A stretch of DNA of 51,150 nucleotides from Kineosphaera limosa NBRC 100340 (GTDB lineage Bacteria; Actinomycetota; Actinomycetes; Actinomycetales; Dermatophilaceae): the NCBI RefSeq assembly GCF_000298215.1, contig NZ_BAHD01000052.1, positions 1-51,150 of the forward strand, given 5' to 3'. This document shows positions 39,762 through 48,501 of this stretch, in pieces. How positions within the stretch are numbered: position 1 is the stretch's first letter; every line of letters begins with the position of its first letter. Position numbers and translations under genes: made by a program. The notes under the pieces are model-generated. The model was given only the letters and a program-made list of their open reading frames with translations, was not told the DNA's origin and made no database searches.

Positions 39762-40952
39762 GTGGTGCGCACGCTGCTGCCGCCGATCCGCGGGGCCGAC
39801 GCCCAGAGCCCCTCGGTGCATTCGCTGTGGGATGCGGTCGACCTCTACCGGCTGTTCGCGCTGCTCTACGCCTGCTACGAACTAGCTGGTCGACTCGATG
39901 AGTTGCGTCGCCCGACGGGGGGCTGGGTGGTGCTCGCGATCCTCGGCGCCTGGACGCTGTGGCTGCTCGTGCACCGTCGACGCAACGACCGGCAACTGGT
40001 CATCGAGCTGTGTCTGGCGGTCGCGGCGATCCTGTCGACGATATGGATCGATGATCCGCAGATCCGGCACGCCGGCGCCTCGACGATCCCCGGCATCTGG
40101 GCCGGCGCCATCGTGCTGGCGGCGGGGGTGGGGCGCGGGCCGGTCGCCGCGCTGGCGGCGTGGGCGATCATCGTGGTCGCCGATGTCATCGAGATCGGCA
40201 CCCCGACCGAGGGGACGATCCACAACGTCTCTCTGCTGTTCATCATGGCCCTGGTCGCCGGGCTGACCTCTCGCGCGGCCCGCAGCGGCGACGAGGCACT
40301 GCGCGAGGGGCTGCGGCTGCGCGCGGAGCAAGCCGAGCGCGAGCGGCTGGCGCGCACCGTGCACGACGGGGTGCTGCAGGCGTTGGCGTTCATCCATCGT
40401 CGCGGCGACGAACTCGGTGGTGCCGCCCGCGACCTGGGTGACCTGGCCGGTCGGCAGGAGCAGCGGCTGCGCGGGCTGATCACCGGCCGCCCCCTGGAGC
40501 CGGTGCCGCTGGACGGGGTTGCCGATCTCACCGGGATGCTGCGGGCCCTGATCGACGAACGCGCCGTGGCCGACGAGCGGGGGAGTAGCGCGCAGATCGC
40601 GGCGCCGGCGGATCCAGTTGTCGTGCCGGCGCGGCGGGCACATCCGCTGGTGGCTGCGGTGGCGGCGGCGCTGGACAATGTCGCCGCGCACGCCGGCCCC
40701 GATGCCCGTACCTGGATCCTCGTGGAGGAGGAGGACGAGGAGGTCGTCGTGACGGTGCGCGACGACGGGGTCGGCATGGCCGACGGACGCCTGGCGGAGG
40801 CCGAGGCGGCCGGTCGGCTCGGCGTCGCCGCGAGCATCGTCGGCCGGCTGCACGACCTCGGCGGCGACGCGACGTGCCGCAGCGCCCCCGAGGCCGGCAC
40901 CAGTTGGGAATTGCGGATGCCGCACGGTGACCCCGCGGAGCAGCAAAGATAG
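39762..40952 (+). CDS. MacS-family sensor histidine kinase
   Basis: A 396-residue kinase. The N-terminal third has several membrane helices (GWVVLAILGAWTLWLLV, ELCLAVAAILSTIWI, and IWAGAIVLAAGVG among them), as in the DUF5931/MacS group. The dimerisation helix has the phospho-acceptor His in ERERLARTVHDGVLQALAF, followed by a HATPase domain: AAALDNVAAHAG (N box) and VTVRDDGVGM (G1). The C-terminal GTSWELRMP is typical. It pairs with the response regulator 33 bases downstream. GTG at 39762 is taken as start, with GGGGGAGG overlapping it; the true start could be slightly later. Confidence 0.88.
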   Translation: MVRTLLPPIRGADAQSPSVHSLWDAVDLYRLFALLYACYELAGRLDELRRPTGGWVVLAILGAWTLWLLVHRRRNDRQLVIELCLAVAAILSTIWIDDPQIRHAGASTIPGIWAGAIVLAAGVGRGPVAALAAWAIIVVADVIEIGTPTEGTIHNVSLLFIMALVAGLTSRAARSGDEALREGLRLRAEQAERERLARTVHDGVLQALAFIHRRGDELGGAARDLGDLAGRQEQRLRGLITGRPLEPVPLDGVADLTGMLRALIDERAVADERGSSAQIAAPADPVVVPARRAHPLVAAVAAALDNVAAHAGPDARTWILVEEEDEEVVVTVRDDGVGMADGRLAEAEAAGRLGVAASIVGRLHDLGGDATCRSAPEAGTSWELRMPHGDPAEQQR

Positions 40953-40985
40953 GAAGCGGTCCGTGATGGGACTGACGGGAGGGTC

Positions 40986-41675
40986 ATGACCCAGACACAC
41001 GAGATCACCGTCGTCGTCGCCGACGATCACCCGATGTGGCGCGAGGCGGTGGCACGCGATCTGACCGAGGCCGGCTACCAGGTTGTCGCCACGGCGCCGG
41101 ACGGCCGACGGGCGCTGGCCCGCGTCGTGGACTTGCGCCCCGACGTCCTCGTGCTCGACCTCAACCTCCCTGAGCTCGACGGCCCGCAGGTCTGCCGCGG
41201 ACTGCGCGACGCGCAGTGCGAGACAAAGGTGCTCATCCTGTCGGCGAGCGCCGAGCACGCCGACGTGCTGGCCGCCGTGCGCGAAGGGGCCACCGGCTAC
41301 CTGGTGAAGTCGGCGCGGCGCGAGGAGTTCCTTGCCGCGGTCGACGCGACCGCCCGCGGTCGCGCGGTCTACACCCCGGGTCTGGCGGGGCTGGTACTGG
41401 GGGAGTACCGACGGATGGCCCGCGAGGAGGACTCCGGCACTCACCGGCGCGACTCCCCTCCGGTCCCGCGGCTGACCCCTCGGGAGACCGAGATTCTGCG
41501 CCTGGTCGCCACGGGGCTCTCGGCGCGCCAGATCGCCGCCCAACTGGTGCTCTCGCACCGCACGGTGCAGAACCATGTGCAGAACACCCTCGGCAAGCTG
41601 CAACTGCACAATCGGGTCGAACTCGTGCGCTACGCCATCGAACACGGGTTGGACGAGCCGCCCGTCGAAGGCTGA
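40986..41675 (+). CDS. NarL/LuxR-family response regulator
   Basis: A 229-residue regulator. The receiver domain has VVVADDHPMWREAV, the phospho-accepting Asp in VLVLDLNLPELDGPQV, and Lys in TGYLVKSARREEF. After a linker of about 25 residues the LuxR-type HTH follows: LTPRETEILRLVATGLSARQ and SHRTVQNHVQNTLGKL. It is the output partner of the preceding MacS-type kinase; the regulated genes are unknown. Confidence 0.92.
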   Translation: MTQTHEITVVVADDHPMWREAVARDLTEAGYQVVATAPDGRRALARVVDLRPDVLVLDLNLPELDGPQVCRGLRDAQCETKVLILSASAEHADVLAAVREGATGYLVKSARREEFLAAVDATARGRAVYTPGLAGLVLGEYRRMAREEDSGTHRRDSPPVPRLTPRETEILRLVATGLSARQIAAQLVLSHRTVQNHVQNTLGKLQLHNRVELVRYAIEHGLDEPPVEG

Positions 41676-41694
41676 CCGGGCGAGCCCGCGACTC

Positions 41695-41736
41695 CGACGC
41701 GCCACCGACGCGCCACCGACGCGCCACCGACGGGCC
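41695..41736. repeat. 11-bp tandem repeat after the response regulator gene
   Basis: Three exact copies of CGACGCGCCAC start at 41695, 41706 and 41717, with a fourth partial copy (CGACGGGCC) at 41728. They lie between the response regulator stop and the aroG promoter. Confidence 0.75.
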
Positions 41737-41817
41737 GCCCTCGCGCGGGGCTCGTGGCGGCGTCCGGACGGTGGTCGAGTTCGGCCACCGCGCGTGGGTT
41801 GCCTACCCTTGACCCTC

Positions 41818-43149
41818 GTGACCGCATCTTCTCCGCTGACCTGGCCCGATCTGCCAGCCAAGCAGCAGCCGACCTGGCCCGAACCGCAGGCTCTCGAGGA
41901 GGTCTCCCAGACCCTGGCGTCCTTGCCGCCGCTGGTCTTCGCCGGCGAGTGTGACATTCTGCGCCAGCGGCTGGCCGACGCCGCCAATGGCGAGGCGTTC
42001 GTGCTCATGGGCGGCGACTGCGCGGAGACGTTCGCGGCAGCGACCGCCGACAACATCCGCGACCGCATCAAGACGATCCTGCAGATGGCGGCGGTGCTCA
42101 CGTACGGCGCGAGCATGCCGGTGGTCAAGGTCGGGCGCATCGCCGGGCAGTTCGCCAAGCCGCGCAGCAAGGACACCGAGACCCGCGGCGCGACGACCCT
42201 GCCGGCCTACCGTGGCGACCTCGTCAACGACTTCGAGTTCACCGACTCCGCGCGACAGCCCGACCCGAAGCGCCTGCTGCAGGCCTACCACACGAGCTCC
42301 GCCACGCTGAACCTCGTGCGCGCCTTCACCCAGGGCGGTTTCGCCGACCTGCGCTTCGTGCACGAGTGGAACCGCGGGTTCATCGCCAACTCCGCGAACG
42401 CCCGCTACGAGCGGACGGCGCACGACATCGACAAGGCGATGCGCTTCATGGCGGCCTGCGGGGTCGACTTCGAGGAGATGCGCCGCGTCGACGTGTGGGC
42501 CAGCCACGAGGCGCTGGTGCTGGATTACGAGAAGCCGCTGACCCGCATCGACTCGCGCACCGGGCTGCCGTACGCAACCTCCGGGCATTTCGTCTGGGTC
42601 GGCGAGCGGACTCGTGACCTGGACGGCGCGCACATCGACTTCATCTCCCGCGTCAGCAACCCCGTCGGCATCAAGGTGGGCCCGACCGCCGACCCCGCGC
42701 AGATCGTGGAGTTGGCCCGCCTGGTCAACCCCGACGAGCAGCCGGGTCGGCTCACGCTCATCACCCGCATGGGGGCCGGCACGATCCGCGAGGCGCTACC
42801 GGCGATCGTCAAGGGCGTCACGGACGCCGGCATCGAGGTCACCTGGGTGTGCGATCCGATGCACGGCAACACGTTCGAGTCGCCCAGCGGGTACAAGACG
42901 CGCCGGTTCGAAGACATCGTGGAGGAGGTGCGCGGCTTCTTCGACGTGCACCACCAGCTCGGGACGATCCCCGGTGGCATCCACGTCGAACTGACCGGCA
43001 ACGACGTCACCGAGTGCCTCGGCGGCGCGATGCACCTCGGCGACGCCGACCTGGAGCGTCGCTACGAGACGCTGTGCGACCCGCGCCTGAACCACCAGCA
43101 GAGCCTGGAGCTGGCGTTCGTCGTCGCGGAGATGCTCGCCGCTCGCTGA
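41818..43149 (+). CDS. aroG: Class II 3-deoxy-7-phosphoheptulonate (DAHP) synthase
   Basis: A 443-residue class II enzyme that condenses PEP and erythrose 4-phosphate, the first step of the shikimate pathway. It starts with TWPDLPAKQQPTWPEPQAL and contains VFAGECDILRQRLADAANG, MGGDCAETFA (metal-binding Cys), VKVGRIAGQFAKPRS, FVHEWNRGF, WVCDPMHGNTFES, and GGIHVELTGNDVTECLGG. All match the AroG of M. tuberculosis (Rv2178c). The GTG at 41818 fits this N-terminus; TACCCT eight bases upstream suggests a leaderless or nearly leaderless transcript. Confidence 0.95.
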   Translation: MTASSPLTWPDLPAKQQPTWPEPQALEEVSQTLASLPPLVFAGECDILRQRLADAANGEAFVLMGGDCAETFAAATADNIRDRIKTILQMAAVLTYGASMPVVKVGRIAGQFAKPRSKDTETRGATTLPAYRGDLVNDFEFTDSARQPDPKRLLQAYHTSSATLNLVRAFTQGGFADLRFVHEWNRGFIANSANARYERTAHDIDKAMRFMAACGVDFEEMRRVDVWASHEALVLDYEKPLTRIDSRTGLPYATSGHFVWVGERTRDLDGAHIDFISRVSNPVGIKVGPTADPAQIVELARLVNPDEQPGRLTLITRMGAGTIREALPAIVKGVTDAGIEVTWVCDPMHGNTFESPSGYKTRRFEDIVEEVRGFFDVHHQLGTIPGGIHVELTGNDVTECLGGAMHLGDADLERRYETLCDPRLNHQQSLELAFVVAEMLAAR

Positions 43150-43192
43150 CCGCGTCGTTCGGGCCGCTTACAGCGGCTTAACGAACAGCGCT

Positions 43193-43198
43193 TAGCCT
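43193..43198 (+). promoter_or_regulatory. -10 box of a leaderless SUOX-like gene
   Basis: TAGCCT ends six bases before the in-frame GTG at 43205. Other GTGs at 43203 and 43208 lie close by, only the latter in frame. Confidence 0.45.
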
Positions 43199-43204
43199 GG
43201 GAGT

Positions 43205-43837
43205 GTGGTGGATCACGACGACAGCCCTGGTGACGGGTCGGGTGAGCGGAGCAGCGACTCCGGTCACCCGCACCCGCTGCCACCTGGGCAGCGTCTGGTC
43301 GAGGCGCGCCGGCCCAATCACTACGGTCGGGTGCCGCGGGTCGATCTGCAGACCTGGCGGCTGACGATCAGCGGGGCCACCGCCGACGGTGCTGAGCACC
43401 GCTTGTCCTGGGGTGAGTTGGGCGAGTTGCCGCGCACCGAGTTCGTCGCGGATCACCACTGCGCCTCCCGCCGCACCTTGGCGGATGTGCACTGGGCCGG
43501 AGTGGGCTGCCGCGACCTGCTGGAGCGCTTCCCGCCGGCGCAGACCGCGCCATACGCGTTGGCCTACGCCTCGTACGGATATCACAGCAATGTCACTGTC
43601 GACGACCTCCTCGCGCCGCAGGCGCTGCTGGCGACCCACATGAACGGGCAGCCGTTGGCGCCCGAGCACGGCTGGCCGCTGCGCCTCATCCTGCCGCACC
43701 TGTACGGCTGGAAAGGGCCGAAGTGGTTGGTGGCGTTGGAGTTTCACCACGAGCCGCGCCGCGGCTTCTGGGAGCAGCGCGGGCATCACTTCACCGGAGA
43801 CGTGTGGCGCGAGGAGCGGTTCGCCCACCAGGAGTGA
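43205..43837 (+). CDS. Oxidoreductase molybdopterin-binding (SUOX-fold) protein
   Basis: A 210-residue soluble protein with the sulfite-oxidase catalytic fold. The cysteine ligand of molybdenum is in FVADHHCASRRTLADV. Other conserved pieces are VDLQTWRLTISG, WAGVGCRDLLERFPP, ALAYASYGYHSNVTVDDLL, and HGWPLRLILPHLYGWKGPKW, the latter typical of small YedY/MsrP-like proteins. No signal peptide is present, so it should be cytoplasmic. A role in reducing or oxidising small sulfur compounds is possible but not shown. Confidence 0.85.
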   Translation: MVDHDDSPGDGSGERSSDSGHPHPLPPGQRLVEARRPNHYGRVPRVDLQTWRLTISGATADGAEHRLSWGELGELPRTEFVADHHCASRRTLADVHWAGVGCRDLLERFPPAQTAPYALAYASYGYHSNVTVDDLLAPQALLATHMNGQPLAPEHGWPLRLILPHLYGWKGPKWLVALEFHHEPRRGFWEQRGHHFTGDVWREERFAHQE

Positions 43838-43901
43838 GCGGTGGAGCCGGCGGCTGACCGAGGCTGAATCCCGCCTCTGTTGAATCCCGCGTCTGGCCGC
43901 G

Positions 43902-46124
43902 TCAGACGATCCTGAGAGTGATGGTCGAGCCGCGGGGGGCGCGCTGGCCGCCGGCGGGATCGGTGGAGTGCGCCGTGCCGAACAGGCCGCCGGCGATGCG
44001 CTCGATGCGGACGGTGAAGCCGGCCGATTCCAGCTCGCGTCGGGCCTGGTTGGCGTTCTCGCCACGGACGTTCGGAACCGCGACCATATCTGGCCCCTTG
44101 GACACGACGAAGGTCACGGTGTCGCCGCGGTACACGGTGCCGGGCCCGGGCGACTGGGTGAGGATGGCCCCGGCCGGGACGCTGCTGCTGAACTCCTCGC
44201 CGCCGCGCACGACCGCCACACCGGCCTCTTCGAGGGCCTTCTCGGCGTCGCTGACCGGCTTGCCACGCCAGTCCACGAGCTCGATCGGCTCCGGGCCGCG
44301 GCTGACCGCCAGCCGCACCTCGGTGCCCGGCTTGAGCTCGGTGCCGATCTTCGGGGTCGTCTGGTAGACGCGCCCCACCTCGACCGTGTCGTGGTACGCC
44401 TCCCGAGTCGGGCCGACCGTCAGGCGCGTGTCGCTGATGAGCTGCGCGGCCTCCTCCGGGGTCTTGCCGGTGACATCGGGCACCGCATATCGCTCCGGGC
44501 CCAGCGACATCGCGAGCGTGACCGTGGAGTAGCGCCACGCCGGCTGACCGCCCTCGGGTTCGGTGGAGATCACTTCGCCCTTGGGTACCGTCTCGGAGTA
44601 CTCCTCGACGATTTGCGTGCGCAGGTCGACGCCCTCGAGGGCAGCCAAGGCTGCGTACTGCGTCGTGCCCGCGACTGGGGGGACCGGGCGTTCTGATCCG
44701 GGGCCGGCCATCGCGTACCAGGTGCCGCCGCCGGACAAAGCGACGATCAGCGCTGCGACGATCGCGATCCGACGACGACGAGAGGGTGCGCGACGAGCGC
44801 TGCGCCCGTCCTTGCCCGGGTCGTGCCCCGCGGCCCCGATCGCGACCATGGCCTCGCCGATCGACGTGGCCGAGGCGGCCGAGTCGGTGCCTTTGTCGGT
44901 GGACTTGCCGGTCGTTTTGTCAGGGGAAGCTGAGGCAGCCGCAGTGGGCGAGGCAGGACGGTCGCCGCGGTCGACCTTGATGACCTGCGTGGCGCGCGCC
45001 AGGATCCCTGTTTTGTTGAGGTTGCCCCCGGGGTCTGTGTCATTCGTGGCTGACAACGACGGACCCGGCCCACTCTGTGAGGCACCGACAGCGCCGCCGG
45101 AGGCTGCCGCCGCACCTGCCGCCGCACCTGCCGCACCTGGGGCACCGGTCGTCTTGGCAGTGCGCCTCCTTGTGCCGCCACTTCGCCGGGTCATGGCCTT
45201 CGTCTTGGTCGCAGCGGCCTCTTTCGTATCGGAGGTCGAACTGGTGGCCGTGGTGGGTCGGGTGTCGAGCTGCTCGGCGGTGAGGCCGTCGCGGGAGGCC
45301 CGCAGCATCTCCAACCATTCGCCGGCGTCGACGGGCCGGGCGTCAGGGTCGCGGCGCGTAGCGACCCCGACGAGGTCGTCGAGGGCGGACGGGAGCCCCG
45401 GGGCGTGCTCGGAGGGTGCGGGTAGGCGGCCGTGCACATGCTGGAAGGCCACGTGGATGGGGGAGTCGCCGTGCACGGCCTGCCGGCCGGTCAGCATCTC
45501 GTGCAGCATCAGGCCCGCGGCGTACACGTCGCTGCGGGCGTCGGCGACTCCGCGTTCGACCTGCTCGGGCGCCAGATAGGCGACGGTGCCCATGAGGGTG
45601 CCGGTCAGCGCGGTCGCGGTCGTGCTGGCGACGGCGCGAGCCAAGCCGAAGTCGGCGACCTTGACGACGCCCTCGGTGGAGAGCAGCACGTTCTCCGGTT
45701 TGATGTCGCGGTGCACGATGCCGGCCCGATGGGCCGCCGCGAGCGCCGAGAGCACCTCCTCCATCGTCCCCAGCGCCTCGCGCGGGGTCAGCGCGGTGGC
45801 CTGCCGCAGCCAGGCCCGCAGGGTGGGGCCCTCGACGAGCTCCATCGTGAGAAAGACGACGCCCTCGTCCTCCCCCTGGTCGTGAACGGAGACGACGTGC
45901 GGGTGATTCAGCCGCGCGGCCGAGCGGGCCTCCTTGCGGAATCGCTCGACGAAGGTGGGGTCGCGGCTCAGGTCGGCGCGCATGACCTTGAGTGCGACGT
46001 CGCGCTCGAGGCGCAGATCGACGGCTGCGTACACCGATCCCATGCCGCCGTCGGCGATATGGCGCACGACACGGTATCGACCGTCGATTACGCGGTCGAT
46101 GAGAGTGCGCTCGGCCAGGGCCAC
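43902..46124 (-). CDS. pknL: PASTA-domain Ser/Thr protein kinase, PknL type
   Basis: A 740-residue transmembrane kinase. The catalytic domain (about residues 15-275) has VRHIADGGMGSVYAAVD (Gly loop), VALKVMRA (Lys), HRDIKPENVL, DFGLARA, and YLAPEQ. A long basic/Thr-rich linker follows, then one membrane helix (IAIVAALIVALSGGGTWYA). The outer part holds four PASTA domains (for example VPDVTGKTPEEAAQLI and VPNVRGENANQARREL), which sense muropeptides or lipid II. GTG at 46124 is chosen because TACACT ends six bases before it. The neighbours aroG, an Rv2175c-like gene and idsA match the PknL locus. Confidence 0.92.
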   Translation of the reverse strand: MALAERTLIDRVIDGRYRVVRHIADGGMGSVYAAVDLRLERDVALKVMRADLSRDPTFVERFRKEARSAARLNHPHVVSVHDQGEDEGVVFLTMELVEGPTLRAWLRQATALTPREALGTMEEVLSALAAAHRAGIVHRDIKPENVLLSTEGVVKVADFGLARAVASTTATALTGTLMGTVAYLAPEQVERGVADARSDVYAAGLMLHEMLTGRQAVHGDSPIHVAFQHVHGRLPAPSEHAPGLPSALDDLVGVATRRDPDARPVDAGEWLEMLRASRDGLTAEQLDTRPTTATSSTSDTKEAAATKTKAMTRRSGGTRRRTAKTTGAPGAAGAAAGAAAASGGAVGASQSGPGPSLSATNDTDPGGNLNKTGILARATQVIKVDRGDRPASPTAAASASPDKTTGKSTDKGTDSAASATSIGEAMVAIGAAGHDPGKDGRSARRAPSRRRRIAIVAALIVALSGGGTWYAMAGPGSERPVPPVAGTTQYAALAALEGVDLRTQIVEEYSETVPKGEVISTEPEGGQPAWRYSTVTLAMSLGPERYAVPDVTGKTPEEAAQLISDTRLTVGPTREAYHDTVEVGRVYQTTPKIGTELKPGTEVRLAVSRGPEPIELVDWRGKPVSDAEKALEEAGVAVVRGGEEFSSSVPAGAILTQSPGPGTVYRGDTVTFVVSKGPDMVAVPNVRGENANQARRELESAGFTVRIERIAGGLFGTAHSTDPAGGQRAPRGSTITLRIV

Positions 46125-46130
46125 CTTGGC

Positions 46131-46136
46131 AGTGTA
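46131..46136 (-). promoter_or_regulatory. -10 box of a leaderless pknL transcript
   Basis: TACACT on the minus strand ends six bases before the GTG at 46124. Confidence 0.5.
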
Positions 46137-46253
46137 GGCGGGCTCCGCTTGCTCCCATGGTGCGACCCGCGGGAGCCACCCGCATCCCCGGCTCTGTTCA
46201 GCAAGAACACTGGAAGCTCCCAGGGAGCAGGGGCCCCTCACTCGAGAGCCGAC

Positions 46254-47414
46254 TCAGCCGAGCCGCTCCATGTGGGCCTTGACGTTGAGGATGTAGCGCG
46301 TGGTATCGCGGTAGTAGCCGTTCTGTCGCACCGACGTCAGGCCCTGGTAGTAGGCGCCGATCACCTCGTCGAGGTTGTGGGCGCTGCGGCCCAGGCTGCG
46401 CAGCAAGGCTACGCCGCAGGTGATGTTGTCGTGGGTGTCGAGCAGGTCGAGGTCGCGGTCGACGTGCCCGGAGACCCAGCCGCCGGTGCTCGGCAGGCAT
46501 TGCATGACCCCGATGGCGTTCTTGTGCGACACGGCCCGCTGGGTCCAACCGGACTCCTGGTAGGCGATGGCCACCGCGAGCACCGGGTCGACCCCCTGGC
46601 GGCGCGCCTCGGCCGCCACGAGTCGGCGAGTCTGCGTGCGGCTCGGCACGTCCTTGCGGTTGAGGTGGGCGCGATTGGCTGCCGCCGAGTCGGAGAGGCG
46701 TTGGGAGGCCGGAGCCGTGCCCTGCACCCGCGTGCCCACGATCCGGAGTTGCTGTCCCGGGTGCAGGGTCGTGTCGGCGGAGAGGTTGTTGGCCTTGAGA
46801 ATGCTCGCGCGCGACACGCCGTACCGCTGCGCGATGAGCCCGAGGCCGTCGCCGGGGCGCACCTGTACGACGATCGTGCGGGTGCCCGCGGCGCCCGCAC
46901 GAGACGCGGTGGCCGCCACGCGTGCCGCGGCGCGGCCCTGCGGGATGGTCAGGCGCTGCCCGGGGCGAATGATGTCGGAGCTCAGGCCGTTGGCCGACCG
47001 TAGCGAACCGACTGTCTGCCCGTACCGGGCGGCGATGCCCGAGAGCGTCTGTCCGGGGCGTACGACGTGACTGCCGTCGCCGGAGCGGGCCGTACTGGTC
47101 GCGGTGCTGCCGCCCCCTGTGGGGGCCGGTTGCCCGGTCGGTCCGAGCAGGGTCCCGCCGGGGAGGGCGAGCACCTGGCCGGGCCGCAGCGTCGCCTCCG
47201 CGTTGGCCAGCATGTTGCGGGCGACGATCTCTTCCACGGTGGTGCCGCGGGACAGGGCCAAAGCGAGCAGGGTGTCGCCGGGACGCACCACATAGCGGCC
47301 CCAGCGCTGCGTCGCGGCGGGTGCGGTCACCGCCGGCGGCCGCTGCATCGCTGCGTAGGTCTCGGGAAAAGGCAGAGTCGGGGCGACGACGGCGCCGGCG
47401 AACGGGATCGGCAC
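46254..47414 (-). CDS. LysM-repeat lytic transglycosylase
   Basis: A 386-residue protein with three LysM peptidoglycan-binding motifs (YVVRPGDTLLALALSRGTT, HVVRPGQTLSGIAARYGQT, VQVRPGDGLGLIAQRYGVS) joined by Ala/Thr-rich linkers, then an SLT lysozyme-like domain. The catalytic Glu is in AVAIAYQESGWTQRAVSH, followed by AIGVMQCLPSTGGWV. It would cleave glycan strands in the wall. Oddly, the N-terminus (MPIPFAGAVVAPTLPFPE) has no normal signal peptide. GGAAGGA upstream supports GTG at 47414; the frame remains open further upstream without a good start. It is in the same direction as pknL, 130 bases apart. Confidence 0.85.
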   Translation of the reverse strand: MPIPFAGAVVAPTLPFPETYAAMQRPPAVTAPAATQRWGRYVVRPGDTLLALALSRGTTVEEIVARNMLANAEATLRPGQVLALPGGTLLGPTGQPAPTGGGSTATSTARSGDGSHVVRPGQTLSGIAARYGQTVGSLRSANGLSSDIIRPGQRLTIPQGRAAARVAATASRAGAAGTRTIVVQVRPGDGLGLIAQRYGVSRASILKANNLSADTTLHPGQQLRIVGTRVQGTAPASQRLSDSAAANRAHLNRKDVPSRTQTRRLVAAEARRQGVDPVLAVAIAYQESGWTQRAVSHKNAIGVMQCLPSTGGWVSGHVDRDLDLLDTHDNITCGVALLRSLGRSAHNLDEVIGAYYQGLTSVRQNGYYRDTTRYILNVKAHMERLG

Positions 47415-47610
47415 GGGGGTTCCTTCCGAAGTGGACGGTCCGTAGGAGGAGCCGGGGCGGGGGGCGTGAGCGCCGTTGCGGGTGCGAGGTCTTCGCGCGC
47501 GAATCTAGCGAAAGGCGCCGTCGGGGTCGGGGATGTCGGCCTCGCCCGGCGCGCCCCGCCCTGCCTCGTCCGACCGCTGATCCGCTCCCGCTCCGCACCC
47601 GGATCCAACG

Positions 47611-47640
47611 GTCGATCTAACTGTCGATCCGACTGTCGCT
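47611..47640. repeat. 12-bp direct repeats in a divergent promoter region
   Basis: GTCGATCTAACT at 47611 and GTCGATCCGACT at 47623 are head to tail, with a partial third copy GTCGCT at 47635. They end about 26 bases before the GTG of the DNA-binding protein gene, where a regulator of that gene (perhaps itself) could bind. Confidence 0.5.
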
Positions 47641-47666
47641 GGCGACCGGTGTGGCACTGTAGGGGC

Positions 47667-48095
47667 GTGTCCAGCCACGACTCCGCCACCGATCCCGCCG
47701 GCCCCCCGGCCGCTCTCGCCGCCGACGCCGCGGCCGACGACTCCCTCGACGCACTCGTGTCGCAGTGGCTGTCCGTGCCGGAGGCTGCTCAACTGCAAGG
47801 GATCTCGCTCTCGGATGTGCGCGGTCAACTCAAGGAGCGCCAACTCGTCGGGGTGCGCCGCGGTCCGAACAACGCGGTGGCGATCCCGGCGGCCTTCGTC
47901 ACCGACGAGGGGCCCCGCCCCCAGCTGCGCGGCACGGTCATGGTGCTCGCCGACGGCGGCATGAGCGACGCCGAGCTGGTGCGCTGGCTGTTCACCCGGG
48001 ACGACACGCTGCCCGAGGACGGCACCCCGATCGGCTGCCTGCTGGCCGGGCACAAGACCGAGATCCGCCGCCGCGCCATGGAGACCGCCTTCTAA
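47667..48095 (+). CDS. Rv2175c-like helix-turn-helix DNA-binding protein
   Basis: A 142-residue protein. After a 30-residue disordered Ala/Asp-rich leader it has WLSVPEAAQLQGISLSDV and RQLVGVRRGPNNAVAIPAAF, a winged HTH of the Rv2175c family, then TVMVLADGGMSDAELVRWLF and PIGCLLAGHKTEIRRRAME. Rv2175c is a substrate of PknL in M. tuberculosis, whose phosphorylation lowers DNA binding; the N-terminal leader carries Ser/Thr residues that could serve here. Its neighbourhood with pknL supports the match. CACTGT six bases before GTG suggests a leaderless start. Confidence 0.85.
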   Translation: MSSHDSATDPAGPPAALAADAAADDSLDALVSQWLSVPEAAQLQGISLSDVRGQLKERQLVGVRRGPNNAVAIPAAFVTDEGPRPQLRGTVMVLADGGMSDAELVRWLFTRDDTLPEDGTPIGCLLAGHKTEIRRRAMETAF

Positions 48096-48163
48096 GGGGA
48101 TTCAGACACCCTCCCGAGGAGCCTGCCGACGCTGCTTCGCGGGAGAATGCACCAGACAAGCCC

Positions 48164-48179
48164 GGCCCGCAGGCGGGCC
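48164..48179 (+). terminator. Short GC hairpin after the Rv2175c-like gene
   Basis: GGCCCGC and GCGGGCC, two bases apart, form a 7-bp stem about 70 bases after the stop codon. No T-tract follows, so termination is only a possibility. Confidence 0.35.
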
Positions 48180-48237
48180 GTGTTCTGAGCCAGTCCTGAG
48201 CCCACCACAAGGCCCGAGCTGGGCGCTTCCGTCTGGT

Positions 48238-48354
48238 CGTAGCGACTTCTCGACGTACCCGGGAAAGCCGACCGATTTCGCCAGGGCGCTGACCTGCAGC
48301 GATGCGAATGGTGTGATGGGTGTCGCGTCACGAGTACGTCGAGAAGCCGCTACG
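48238..48354. repeat. Inverted repeat with 21-bp arms in a 406-bp gene-free gap
   Basis: The arm at 48238-48258 (CGTAGCGACTTCTCGACGTA plus C) and the reverse complement of 48334-48354 differ at one base. The arms enclose 75 bp. The gap 48096-48501 holds this element, the weak hairpin at 48164, and nothing else I recognise: no coding frame with gene-like composition and no tRNA-like structure. The spacing is too large for a simple terminator; a small mobile-element relic or a long-range RNA stem at the end of the convergent transcripts is possible. Confidence 0.5.
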
Positions 48355-48501
48355 TCTGCCAAGACCCTGTGGGTGGGCCCCCTGACCCACGACCCGGCCG
48401 CGCTGACGGCGCACTTGGATACGCCTCGAGCGCCGGGGTGTCGTCGCGCGGCATGCGGGAGAAGCCGCTGAAACATCGCGGTGCCCTGGTCGCGCCAGGG
48501 G

